A stretch of 64,000 nt of DNA, from positions 502,089 to 566,088 of the forward strand of contig JAXRKP010000028.1 of the NCBI GenBank assembly GCA_037039925.1, in the 5' to 3' direction. Source of the DNA: Doris montereyensis. Lineage: Eukaryota > Mollusca > Gastropoda > Nudibranchia > Dorididae. Both the position numbers and the translations under genes were made by a program. The notes under the pieces are model-generated. The model made no database searches. It saw only the letters and a list, made by a program, of their open reading frames with translations, and had not been told where the DNA came from. Shown here piece after piece: positions 55,163-63,460 of this stretch (positions are counted from its first letter, which is position 1; every line of letters starts with the position of its first letter).

Positions 55163-57250
55163 GGAGGAGTGAGGGAGGGGATAGGGGGGAAGGCATATTT
55201 GAGAGCTACAGAGAGAGACAGAGTGAGCGGACAGAAAAGGACGCAAATTATTTAGAAAAAAACAAAAAAACAAAATGGGGGAGATTTCTTAATATTTTCG
55301 GTATTGATGTGATTCTTTTATTTCTAGAATATAATGCAAAAGCATTAACTTTACTTTGCGATACATCTAACATCGACCTTTGATTACTAGTGGCAAGTTT
55401 TTTTTGTTTTTAAAAAAATTATTATGTGTTTACATTCCTTTTCAAAACACACGATTGTATTAGTAAATCTTATTACAATAGAATTGCATTTCTATGATAG
55501 CTTTTTAATTAATATAAAGTGCACATACATGAACTAAGTTACCTAAAGGCCGGAAATAGAAAAGAACTTGTTTGACAATAAATCATCCTCTATGACCTTT
55601 GAAAAATTTATTCTAAAAACAAAGTCCATTGTGTCATAAATTTGAGCCATCTGTAAAAACTTTAAATGTTTTGATTGGTTGACGTTGGAATATCCCAAGT
55701 TTTGCTTATTTTCATCAACCTTTAACATTAGTTTGGTTATATCAACTTACTATTAAGAAGCACAGCCACCCACTAGAAGATAAAAATATGATCACAACAG
55801 ATTCTTGATAATTATTTTATGGAATAAAAAACGGTTTATAATCTTTTTGAAATGAGAACTTTTATTGAAAAATAAAAAAGGTTCCCACTGAAATGTCACT
55901 AGGCCATGAAGACATGACTTTTTAGCCGACTTGATGTAAGACCACTCAAGATCAATAAAAATCACTTTGAAAAATGTTAACATGGAGACTAGTAGAGGCA
56001 CCAAGCCCTGACTCGGCTGGAAGGCATTCTAGGCCCCTTTAAAATTTATTGCCTCGTTTTCATGCTTAGATCGTGTCATTGTCATGAAGCTTGTCACTGT
56101 ACATCCTCATCTCTCACTGTTTTGTTCACCTTACTTTGCACAAAATAAGACATTTATTTTATGGACCAGCGTTTTGAAACTTTTTATAGCCTATAACAAC
56201 CTGAAATGTAAGATCCTTCGCTATGCTTGTCACCTATAGTCTCTAGGGTCATGGTGAACAACTAAAAGCAAGAGGTCAGCCTACTCTCGGCCGATTTGAT
56301 CATACTTTACTGTTCATAAAGTCGGGCGGTGATGTGTAGGTGTAGTAATCATGATGGTTTTAAATGCTAGGTCACTTCTAGCAGCTGCAGAGGGTTTGGT
56401 CGAGTTAGGGTATAATGCAAAAACAGCGTTAATTTTAACCCAAGTAGAGCTCGCGGTGTTACCGGAAGTGACCTTCTTACAGTGAGGGGTTGCCCCAGCC
56501 ATTTGCACGAAAAAACAAGTGTGTGCAAACAAGTGAAGCTAGGATTTAGACTTAGTTTAAATTTGAATTCACATTTACAGATGATAAAAGACCTATAAAA
56601 CATGCATTTTCTATTAGTTGAAAGAAAAAGGAATTCATTGAGATGTTAATGCAACAAGAGAAACTTAAACTAAGGACTAAACAATAGCAGCGATAGCCGT
56701 GTAATCAACTTAGGCTTGCACGAAGTGTGTTGAATGGGAAAGTGTCACTTTGACGAATGGTAATGAGGCTACCAGGAAAGCCACGAGCTTAAAATAAATT
56801 GTAATCTCATTGGCTGCTATTTAACTATGAACTCAAAGGTCAAACTCCATCATAAACCATGTTTAAAAGAAAGTGGAAATTTCCATTAAAGAAGCCTAGG
56901 TGTCTGGCCCTAAATATAAGACCAGCGCTTCCCGTGCTAATGACGGTGGTCCTAAATATAGGGTCTGCGCGCTTCCCGGGCCAACCGTAACATGCCCTAA
57001 ACAAAAGGGCCAGCGCTTTTTTGAGTTAAGAAGAGACGTTCAGCAAAGCCGTGACAAGTTAACAATCAACTTATAAGGCTTTCAATCGAAAGCGCCATCT
57101 GTTCTTAGCTCAAGATCTATCTCAATCTGGGGCATCATTTTAAAAGAATATCTTTCATTCTGGCTCTTAGTTTACCTTCTCTTTTTCCAGTCTGCTAATC
57201 TCGGAGATAAGATCATCTGTTGATCCATGATGAAAGTTTTCATCTGCCAT
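42147..57250 (-). CDS. CARD and TRADD-N-like adaptor protein, ten exons, gene span
   Basis: A multi-exon gene assembled from in-phase exons on the minus strand: 57250-57176, 54702-54597, 52992-52840 (donor uncertain), 50072-49903, 49073-48929, 47349-47242, 46125-46034, 44896-44626, 44282-44239 and 42545-42147. The product is about 520 residues. Residues 15-55 form a charged coiled coil, 113-203 a CARD (DVLVENMTPDDIFNDLISKH, then VEAINE joined to ELLNVIVRRSERAFHVLV), and 209-216 a basic stretch RTKRKRRT that could be a nuclear signal. Residues 284-373 resemble the N-terminal domain of the adaptor TRADD (VRFTVRCRSFKSCQALWRRY, then ESGELSMTFQRGI). The last exon is Ser/Thr-rich with an early CDLC pair. 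CARD and TRADD-type domains are known from apoptosis and innate immunity; a cytoplasmic scaffold role is inference. I cannot name a vertebrate orthologue. Confidence 0.83.
43355..43907. mobile_element. piggyBac-like MITE
   Basis: Ends CCCTTTCCTGCCTA and TAGGCAGAAAAGGG (inverse) with TTAA directly outside both (43351-43354, 43908-43911). TTAA duplication and CCC...GGG ends are the piggyBac signature. 553 bp, no transposase. It lies in the last intron of the adaptor gene. Confidence 0.85.
44239..44282 (-). CDS. Adaptor gene exon 9 (micro-exon)
   Basis: A 44-base exon, RRLLSKQMKAASLQ, between TTCTTTTCAG and GTAATT. It continues exon 8 in phase 1 and leaves phase 0. Confidence 0.72.
44626..44896 (-). 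CDS. Adaptor gene exon 8 (TRADD-N-like domain)
   Basis: This 271-base exon is a whole domain: SLKTLCRHGDIIDLSEGSVR, FTVRCRSFKSCQALWRRY, ESGELSMTFQRGIITPTLLT and AVYIRVRISKLEYISCALEL. Alternating strands around a helix with R-x-Y-x-S/E-G-x-L at its end match the N-terminal domain of TRADD and related modules common in invertebrate immune proteins. Family assignment is by pattern only. The acceptor is TCCATCCGCAG. Confidence 0.88.
45023..45296 (+). repeat. SINE-A copy 2 (reference)
   Basis: The head GTGGTGGCGGTTAAGCTGCC, box B-like GGTTCAAATCT at 45066-45076, body TGGGTACAAGCACTAGCTTG, AGACTAGCGTCCTG, tail GGGCCGTAATAGCCTTGAAG. Intronic, opposite to the gene. Confidence 0.85.
45510..45545. repeat. 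(TG)n(TC)n microsatellite
   Basis: Short dinucleotide tracts. Confidence 0.8.
46034..46125 (-). CDS. Adaptor gene exon 7 (helical linker)
   Basis: It encodes AFSNIRRRDASASSFEQFKK then ELQQTNQVIK, probably a helix leading into the next domain. Acceptor TTCTAAG, donor AAA|GTGAGT, phase 0. Confidence 0.82.
46173..46256. mobile_element. Miniature foldback (about 80 bp)
   Basis: TCACGTCTCGATAGT (46176-46190) and its exact inverse (46238-46252), with TACA/ACTAC flanks. Looks like two Tigger-type ends with almost nothing between. Confidence 0.65.
46486..46732 (-). repeat. SINE-A copy 3
   Basis: AAGGCCGTTACAACC at 46491, GGTACCCATTTGCATC, CCAGGAACACAGCATC, then head AACCAGTAAGCTGCC at 46716. Confidence 0.75.
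47242..47349 (-). CDS. Adaptor gene exon 6 (linker)
   Basis: It encodes ELNVDIDCERLSPAYKNKPT then CTCEEVEKQILVMAK between the CARD and the TRADD-N-like domain. Both ends are phase 1. No domain recognised. Confidence 0.8.
48495..48815 (+). mobile_element. L2/CR1-like LINE 3' end
   Basis: KLKTELFKKSF is coded at 48512, then GTTAAGCGCCACTGAGCATT and an ATT tail at 48799. Matches the tail at 62490-62570. Confidence 0.65.
48929..49073 (-). CDS. Adaptor gene exon 5 (CARD, second half, basic tail)
   Basis: It encodes ELLNVIVRRSERAFHVLVSS then LRRTLQGWLANRLD, the last two CARD helices. A linker and RTKRKRRT follow. The donor ACAG|GTGGGT is phase 1. Confidence 0.88.
49668..49800 (-). repeat. SINE-B 3' fragment, inverted
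   Basis: CACAAGGTGAATTAAGGAG, AACAGCAAGATAAAA and CGCCCACCAACTT. Confidence 0.6.
49903..50072 (-). CDS. Adaptor gene exon 4 (CARD, first half)
   Basis: It encodes DVMSAEHKQALRANRDVLVE, NMTPDDIFNDLISKHILTNA and DVSRIKERNTVEAINE. The pattern of an N-terminal helix, L-x-D-x-L after a Pro, and an E-I-K-x-R-like fourth helix is that of a CARD. The donor GAA|GTGAGT is phase 0. Confidence 0.88.
50143..50702. repeat. Long young repeat, copy 1
   Basis: From TTAATTCTTGTAAGGC to the GA-rich block, it is nearly the same base for base as 63461-64000 in direct orientation. Confidence 0.9.
50640..50845. repeat. Poly-A and GA-rich low-complexity tract
   Basis: Poly-A then GAGAGA/GGAAAGG repeats and a G run at 50836. 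Confidence 0.9.
50850..52800. other. Intron 3 of the adaptor gene, no repeat named
   Basis: TATACGGGACCCGCCACTA stands twice (52152 and 52208) in the same direction. Otherwise nothing recognised. Confidence 0.5.
52840..52992 (-). CDS. Adaptor gene exon 3 (donor uncertain)
   Basis: After TTGCTGACAG the exon encodes a Gly/Ser-rich linker and STSLEQSQSRLRDIQQSF, SSPLHKIEDLSS, then TAA at 52837-52835. To join exon 4 in phase 1 it must leave at 52840 through a weak A|GTTAAG donor. A better donor, AAG|GTAATA at 52811, lies past the stop and out of phase. Either the weak donor is used, a base is missing in the assembly, or a short isoform ends here without the CARD. Confidence 0.6.
53060..53115. 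repeat. (TA)n microsatellite
   Basis: TATATATA blocks broken by CATA and TGTA. Confidence 0.85.
53626..53858. mobile_element. GGGGTCATTT MITE, intact ends
   Basis: GGGGTCATTTCAATA at the left and TATTTGAAATGACCCC at the right. 233 bp, no ORF. Confidence 0.85.
54062..54342 (-). repeat. SINE-A copy 4
   Basis: AAGTTCCTGTAAGGCCCATA, GAACAGGACGCTAGTCTG, TTGTACCCATTTGTACC, CCCAGGACCTCATGA. Confidence 0.8.
54597..54702 (-). CDS. Adaptor gene exon 2 (coiled coil)
   Basis: It encodes EDLEKRNRERQQLEQQLKQL then KRNVSTLKTGGCSSP, a heptad-like, charged and Gln-rich helix. The acceptor is GAATTTCAG and the donor CCAG|GTTTGT, phase 1. Confidence 0.85.
55080..55159. repeat. (GA)40 microsatellite
   Basis: Uninterrupted GA, in adaptor intron 1. 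Confidence 0.98.
56905..57030. repeat. Three imperfect 40-bp units
   Basis: CCTAAATATAAGACCAGCGC, CCTAAATATAGGGTCTGCGC and CCCTAAACAAAAGGGCCAGC in a row, about 40-50 bases apart. Confidence 0.65.
57176..57250 (-). CDS. Adaptor gene exon 1 (start codon)
   Basis: ATG at 57250 reads MADENFHHGSTDDLISEISR then LEKEK and stops at a GTAAAC donor in phase 0. The helical tail runs straight into exon 2. Upstream sequence is full of TCTAGATCTAGA-like runs and I recognise no promoter motif. Confidence 0.85.
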
Positions 57251-57264
57251 TGACGTTGATTGAC

Positions 57265-57650
57265 AAAGCCTCGATCTAGACTCTAGAATATAGACTAGAG
57301 CTAGATTTAATTTTGAAATTGATTTTGTGGAACATAGAGATCTAGAATCTTGATCTAGATCTAAGTTATATATATGTGGCTAGAGCAGAGAAACTATCAA
57401 AATGAAGGTCAAAGTCTTGCTGTAAACTGCTGTTCTCAGTTCTGTGGTAATAATCTCAATAGGCCTAAATAAAATGAAAATAACACTAGATCTAATTTAG
57501 ATCTAGATTCTAGCTCTAGATTTAGGTTAAGATTATGATTTTATATCTAAATTTAGACAAAGAACCCTCATCATAACAGTGTATCATAATTTATAAACAG
57601 ATTAGATCTATTGTTATGATTTAGATCTAGATCTAGATGTAGCTCTAGAT
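57265..57650. repeat. TCTAGATCTAGA-rich stretch
   Basis: Many overlapping AGATCTAGA words upstream of the adaptor ATG. Similar words at 1590-1640, 41255-41410 and 58450. Confidence 0.8.
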
Positions 57651-57699
57651 TTTCGAGATGGATCTCTATTATTCATTGTTGTTACCGTAAAATTCTGAT

Positions 57700-58715
57700 G
57701 TTAGGGACGACTTAAATAAAAACGCCGCAAAGGATATATAGATCTAGTCTCAGTCTTATCCAAAGTATAAATGGTTTGGCATGTTTTCGTTTGTGCGAGG
57801 ATTTTAGGTTAGATCTAGCCCTTGTAAGAATACAAGTGACAATTTGAGTGTTGACTGTCAATCCATAATGACCGCCATTTTTATTACCGGCCTTTAATGA
57901 AGAGTCTCGGTAGACCTGACAAGTAAACTGTCGTGCACACCAACATGCACTCACAGTCTAGGCCTGTTATTATTATCATCATAACTATATCTAGCTGAGA
58001 AGCCCACCTTTAGTGGGGTAGGTTATAAATCGAGATGCAGATCGAATTTGCTGATGCTCACAAAAGGCTTGAACTCACCTATCATTTGTCTGTTCCTTTT
58101 GTCCATTTGTCCTCAAAACTTTTTTCTTTGGGGCATTTTAATACTCTAGATTCAGATCTTATAGTAAATTTTAAGCGCTTCGACTTTGCATTTAGTTTTA
58201 AACATATTAAAATAATGACATTTATTTTGTTCATAGGTACAGCTAATAAATAAAATTAACATATTTTCACTTATCGAATATCAATGAAAATGAATAGGCC
58301 CTTGCAACTCTTCAGCTGATTTTCAGCCAGTATGCAAATTTTCAAGATTTTTAGTCGCCACATAATAAGCTAATCCAAATCTACGTCCATTAGATTGTTA
58401 TTACGGTATTACATGATTTAGCTGAGAAGCAGACCTCTGATGATGTAGGTTCTACACCTAGATCTAGATGCTGCTATTATAATTATTATTACTAACTATT
58501 ATTTTTATTACTGGTATATCCCTTGATACTAGCCTACAGTCGAATGAACACGAACGAAGACAAACTCAAGATGTCAATAAAAATATTTTTCCTTGAGTGA
58601 AGCACATTTACTCTTAATATAGTCTGTAATTATTCATTCTAATGGTTTCTAGAATTCATGGAGGTCTCGTACGATTACATGATCAACCTTACTAAACTTC
58701 CATTAAAGTTACAGT
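57700..58715. other. Intergenic between the two minus-strand genes
   Basis: TAGCTGAGAAGC with a following GTAGGTT is repeated at 57992 and 58419. No gene recognised. Confidence 0.5.
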
Positions 58716-58975
58716 ATGATTATTATCTTCATTATTATCATTATCGCCATCATCATCATCATTATTATTATCATTATTAATATTATTATCATTAATAATA
58801 TCATTATTATTATTAATAATATTATTATTATTATCACTAGATCTATCATTATTATTGTTATTACTATTACTATTATTATCCTTATTATATTATTATCATT
58901 ATTATTATTATCTTTATGTTTATTATATCAATATTTTTGCTATCATTGTTATGACTAATTTTATTATTATTATTT
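58716..58975. repeat. (ATT/ATC)n tract
   Basis: About 250 bases of ATT, ATC and ATA trinucleotides. Confidence 0.95.
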
Positions 58976-58981
58976 ATGTTT

Positions 58982-59240
58982 ATGGCCCTAGAGCCAGACA
59001 GTATCCCGTTTTTTATGGTGCCAAGGAGAATAACAGGTGATCGTACAACATCCCTCTGAACAGGACGCTAGTCAGTCTGTTGCAAATTTTTACTCCCCAG
59101 CTAGTGCTGGTACTGTACACATTTGCATCTGGATCGAGTATGAAAATGTGTACACAATGTCAAATCTAGTATTGCCAGGATTTGAATCCAGGACCTCATG
59201 ATCCTGTCCAGCAGTCTGAGCACTAAGCCACTGACATCAC
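58982..59240 (-). repeat. SINE-A copy 5
   Basis: GGCCCTAGAGCCAGACAGTA, GAACAGGACGCTAGTC, CCCAGCTAGTGCTGGTAC, CCAGGACCTCATGATCC, CTAAGCCACTGACATC. Its tail abuts the ATT tract. Confidence 0.85.
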
Positions 59241-60093
59241 AACATAAAAACCAAAGGGCAGTTTCACTTACATGGCGCTTTAAAATGGAATAAAAGTTGT
59301 ATTGAAAGATCAATTGCTTTGGTGCCTTTGGATAAATCTAGTAATGGTAGGCTTAATTTACTACTTAACATTCCATTAAAAATTGACGCCAACTCTTTTG
59401 AAATCAGTTTGACGCATACCTTTATTCAACAACTGTGCGACAAAGTCATATCCCAATAATACAAGTCATGAAAAGCATTCTTTGACACCAAATGGCATGT
59501 AAATTACAGTATGTTATAAATCAAATTTAAGTTTACATACATAAAAAAACACAACAAACTTTCACTTAAAAAGAACCATTATTGTTACACAATAAGGGAA
59601 GTTTAAGCAGGTGTTTCCCAGTCACATTTTCCCTCTTGTTTTTGGAGAGATAAATAAATTGCTTCTCAATAAAACTGCAACCTTATGTCACTATATACCT
59701 GAATTATAAATTTCACTTTAAGAAATGTGGAATAAAACTGAGAGCAGATTATGATGAGAGAGGAGATAGATATCAATAAGAAAAAAACATTTAATGAAAT
59801 TCAAGGTGAAAGAAGTATTTGTATTTGCAATTTTACTTTCAGGTTTAGGGAATGAGAAAAATATTTTCCATGTAAGATCACTGATACAAAACATGAAGAG
59901 GGAAATCAGAGAGAAACAGAGAGTGTTATATCATGATATTGATACTAATGATAGTGAAGTCATGTTATTACATAACATATTATTATAGATAGGTAAATAT
60001 GAGTGCCTGAGTATTATATATATATATGTGTGTTCACATCATGTGTGGTCTTTATTGGGGATAACCCAATATATATATAATATAAAAAAAATA

Positions 60094-60341
60094 AAGTTCC
60101 TTCAAGGCCATTACGGCCCATAGAGCCAGAGCTTATCCCAGTTTCCAGTGTCTGTAGCATGAAGCCGAACAGGTAATAATAATCACCTCCTGGATAGGTA
60201 GCTAGTCTGATGCAGGTTTTTACTCCCAAGCTAGTGCTCGTATCCATTTTCACTTGGGCAGAGAGGAGTTTTGCTAGGATTTGAACCCAGGACCTTTTGA
60301 TCCCAAGTCTGGCAGCCTGCTTTCTCGGCTACCAACACCAC
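60094..60341 (-). repeat. SINE-A copy 6
   Basis: AAGTTCCTTCAAGGCCATTA, CGGCCCATAGAGCC, AGCTAGTCTGATGCAGG, CCAAGCTAGTGCTCG, GAACCCAGGACC. The middle near the head is shortened. Confidence 0.85.
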
Positions 60342-61253
60342 ATAATATAATATAGTACTGTACAGAATCTGCCGTTAAGAGATAGCACCAATTGATTGTA
60401 GATCGTACAGGAGGGAATGTTTCTTCACTGCCAACAAGTGGCAGGTTTGATTGACATTCTATCAGAAGTTAAAAAATGACTTTATTTTATCCCAATTATG
60501 AAATTAAATATCTGAATAACAATTCTGCAAGTCAAAAGCACAAAAGCACAATTTCTCATTGATAAATTATCTACAATTTAAAGTAAGGAAAGATTGAAAA
60601 GCATCATCAGGCAAAACCTACAAACCTACACATTGTCAAAAGAAGAAAGAATTTGCATCAAGGTCACAAATAAAGAAATTGATGAGAGAAAACAGAAAAA
60701 AGACAACCACCTCCCACAGCCAACCACCCAAATTCCCCCCTCAGGACCTAATAAATGGACAAAAATGAAAGTCATACTACATGAGAACATCTTATAATTT
60801 TTTCTCCAACACACTATAATACAGTATGAGTAAACAATAATAATAATAATTGTTGCCTTATACTTATACAATGTTCTTTATAATACAATGATACTTTTGA
60901 AAAAATGAAACAATATTTAAATCAAAGTGAGTCTTGTTAGAGTGATGGCACAACACACCAAAAACATCATACAGTACACATTAATCCAGGCCAACACTCG
61001 TACATTCCACATGTAGACTGACTCACTACTGACCAGACAGTAAAATGACATAAACATATAATATGATACATAGAGAGACAAAGAAAGAGTTTATCTCTCT
61101 CTTTTTGTGTTTTCCCTCCCTCTCTCTGTCTGTCTGTCTTCCCTCCTCTCTTTCTGTCTTCCTTACCTCCCTCCCTCTCTCTCTCCTCCCTCCCCTCCCC
61201 TCCCCTCTCCCTCTGTCTGTCTGTGTCTGTCTGTCTGTCTGTCTGTCTCCTCC

Positions 61254-61257
<4 letters not shown>

Positions 61258-61336
<79 letters not shown>
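61258..61336. repeat. (CT)n microsatellite with flanking CT-rich sequence
   Basis: About 39 CT units, preceded from 61090 by CTCC/CTGT variants. Confidence 0.97.
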
Positions 61337-61342
<6 letters not shown>

Positions 61343-61507
61343 TGACCATTATGAAATGCAAAATCATTAGCTACCCATTGTGAACTCTCCATCCCTGATA
61401 TGACAATCAAGGCTGTCTATTTCCAAGGATGATATTTGTCTTTTCACGCTCAATATTTCAATAACTACAACAACAACAACAACCAGCCATGTGGCAAAGT
61501 GCGTGGG

Positions 61508-61627
61508 TCATAAATTAATAATGCCGAATAATGTTGGAACAGTTTTTAAAGCATCGCTTTGAACTATGAGAGATGTGGTTGTAGCAGTCAGGGATTTGAG
61601 TTCCTCCTGTAGCTTTGCCTCATAATC
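61508..61627 (-). CDS. Coiled-coil gene, last exon with stop
   Basis: 120 bases coding 39 residues plus TGA. The last eleven residues lose the helical pattern, so an unrecognised donor near 61545 is possible. Confidence 0.6.
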   Translation of the reverse strand, partial: DYEAKLQEELKSLTATTTSLIVQSDALKTVPTLFGIINL

Positions 61628-63222
61628 CTAGAAGAGTAAACAAAGAAAGGAGAAAGTTTCAGTATGAGAATTTCAAAAGTAAAACAATTTATGTTGACAC
61701 ATCATCCTGATCCTGAGCAGCAAGAATTGTAACTAGGACCAAAAAGTCTGAACACATCACTCCCGTTTTGTGCTCTCTACATTGGCTTCCCGTAGAGAAG
61801 AGAATCGTATATAAGATAGCATGTCTCACTTTCAACTGCATTCATGACACAGCCCCCGATTATCTAAAACATCTCCTTAAAGTTCACCACCCCAATCGTC
61901 CACTTAGATCATCGCAATCTTTGCAACTCAAAAGAAGCTTCCCTAAGACAAAATTTTTCGAATGTTCTTTCACCTTTTCGCCCAGCTATATGGAATACTT
62001 TGTCAGTTAAAACTAGAAATTGTACAACCCTTCCTTCCTTTAAACAATGACTTAAAACAGAGTTGTTCCACTTCACTTTTGACTCACATAATATTTAACT
62101 TATTGGCATTTTCTAAAACCTATGTTAAGGGTTTGGTATTTTATTGATGTATGGTATCTTTAACACTGTCCTGTATAGGTAATTATTCTTAGATCTCTTA
62201 GTTTGACTTCTTTAACTATTATTATACTTTTATACACAGAGACTTTTAAAACTGACGTTTCGACCTATCATGGGTTGTGAGGTTGGCACCTGCAATGTGT
62301 GTGTGTGTATGTATGTGTGTGTGTGTGTGTGCGCACGCATGTATATGGCCATCTTGTAATTAGCACATATCGTAATTTAGGTACTGTTCATCTTAATTGT
62401 AACATTTTTCGTGTATGTAGATGTCATGATTTTATATTAATCTTATATATTGAGTACGTTATGTAAGCTTTTTTATGATGTATGTCTTCGCCTTTGTAAA
62501 GCGCAACTGAGCATGACCCTCATGGATAGGGGCGCTATATAAATTTTGCATTATTATTATTATTATTATCTCTTTACCTCTAATATTTACCTTCTTCTTC
62601 CAGTGTTAACTTCCTCCTCCACAGTGTTCTTTTCCTCCTTCTTCACACTGTCAACTTCCTCTTCCTTGATATCCTCCACTTTGTTAACTTCCTCTTCCAC
62701 ATTGTTAACTTTTACCTCCACATTGTTAACTTCCTCCTCCTAAACATCCTCCATATTGTTAAGAACAAAATGAAGAAATTCACGACGTAAATCTTGTTGT
62801 AACCTCTCCCGTAAAAGAGACATTTCATGATAAATAAAGTAAGTCCCATACTCAGAGTCTTGAGAATAGAGTAATCAGGAGGAGAGTCCAGATTTTCTAG
62901 GCAAACAGCACAATGTGGTAGTTTGCCATTGCTTTCCACACCGCCTTTTCTTTTGCTGAGTCATTTTATGATGAGAATTTTAAGACTTTGATCCCCTAGA
63001 AATGCTAAAACTACATTTCAAACCCTGTTCCAGCAAGGATACAGGAAGAATATCAGCAAAGTCCTGCCCCCAGCCCCCCTTCCTTTTCCTGTATTCCACC
63101 CCCTCCCATCGTCCCCATCAAATTTGTTACCTGCAATTCCTGAATGTTTTTGCACATGATAAGGTTGTCTTGGAGGGACTTGTTCAGATTACGACGCAGT
63201 ATGGAAATTTCTTGCTCTCTCT
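61508..63222 (-). CDS. 3' end of a coiled-coil protein gene (two exons seen)
   Basis: Exon 63222-63131 reads REQEISILRRNLNKSLQDN then LIMCKNIQELQ and leaves phase 0 at CAG|GTAACA. Exon 61627-61508 follows TTCTTCTAG with DYEAKLQEELKSLTATTTSL then IVQSDALK and ends TVPTLFGIINL, TGA. Charged heptads mark a coiled coil. The gene begins beyond 64000. It lies upstream of, and in the same orientation as, the CARD gene, whose own ATG makes the two separate genes. Product unknown. The intron holds a LINE fragment, and a CT tract lies just downstream of the stop. Confidence 0.65.
61714..62572 (+). mobile_element. 5'-truncated L2/CR1-like LINE
   Basis: Reads ARIVTRTKKSEHITPV, LHWLPVEKRIVYKIACLTFN and APDYLKHLLKVHHPNRPLRS, the C-terminus of a CR1/L2 ORF2. 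The tail is AAAGCGCAACTGAGCATGAC then ATATAAATTTTGCATT and an ATT run. It sits in the intron of the coiled-coil gene in the opposite direction. Confidence 0.8.
62290..62335. repeat. (GT)n microsatellite
   Basis: GT tract broken by ATGTAT, inside the LINE 3' UTR. Confidence 0.85.
62580..62755. repeat. CTTCCTC-rich degenerate repeat
   Basis: GTTAACTTCCTCCTCCA-like units of 24-36 bases with variants ACATTGTTAACTT repeat five or six times. Confidence 0.7.
63131..63222 (-). CDS. Coiled-coil gene, penultimate exon
   Basis: 92 bases, entering in phase 1 after TTTCCAG (AG repeats make the exact acceptor ambiguous by two or four bases) and leaving in phase 0. Confidence 0.65.
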
Positions 63223-63460
63223 CTGGAAAGCCATTGCAAAAACAAAAAAAAGGGAACAAAAGGTAAAAAGAAGAAAACAGCGGTTAAAGAAGAATAAATA
63301 AGTGATACAAGCAAGGGCGACAGAATTTCACTGATAATATGGCCCATTGAATAGAAGAAAACTACAAATACAAGTTTTCACTTCAGTATTTTTGAGCATG
63401 ACAAGGAAACGTCCATCAATACAGATTACTCCATCACTAATGTCGATTTTCTGTCTTAGC

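Noticed and set aside
55063..55383. Arg-Glu repeat protein on plus strand and its Leu-Ser mirror
   Set aside because: Translation of the GA microsatellite.
53120..58710. Segment duplication between 53120-53970 and 58520-58710
   Set aside because: Both hold CTAGCCTACAGTCGA and a similar GACCTTACT region, but the similarity between is too weak to call by eye.
58716..58958. Ile-rich 80-codon frame that looks like a membrane protein
   Set aside because: Only the ATT/ATC trinucleotide tract.
60967..61410. Arg-Glu rich minus-strand frames
   Set aside because: Translation of the CT microsatellite in all frames; no real gene signal.
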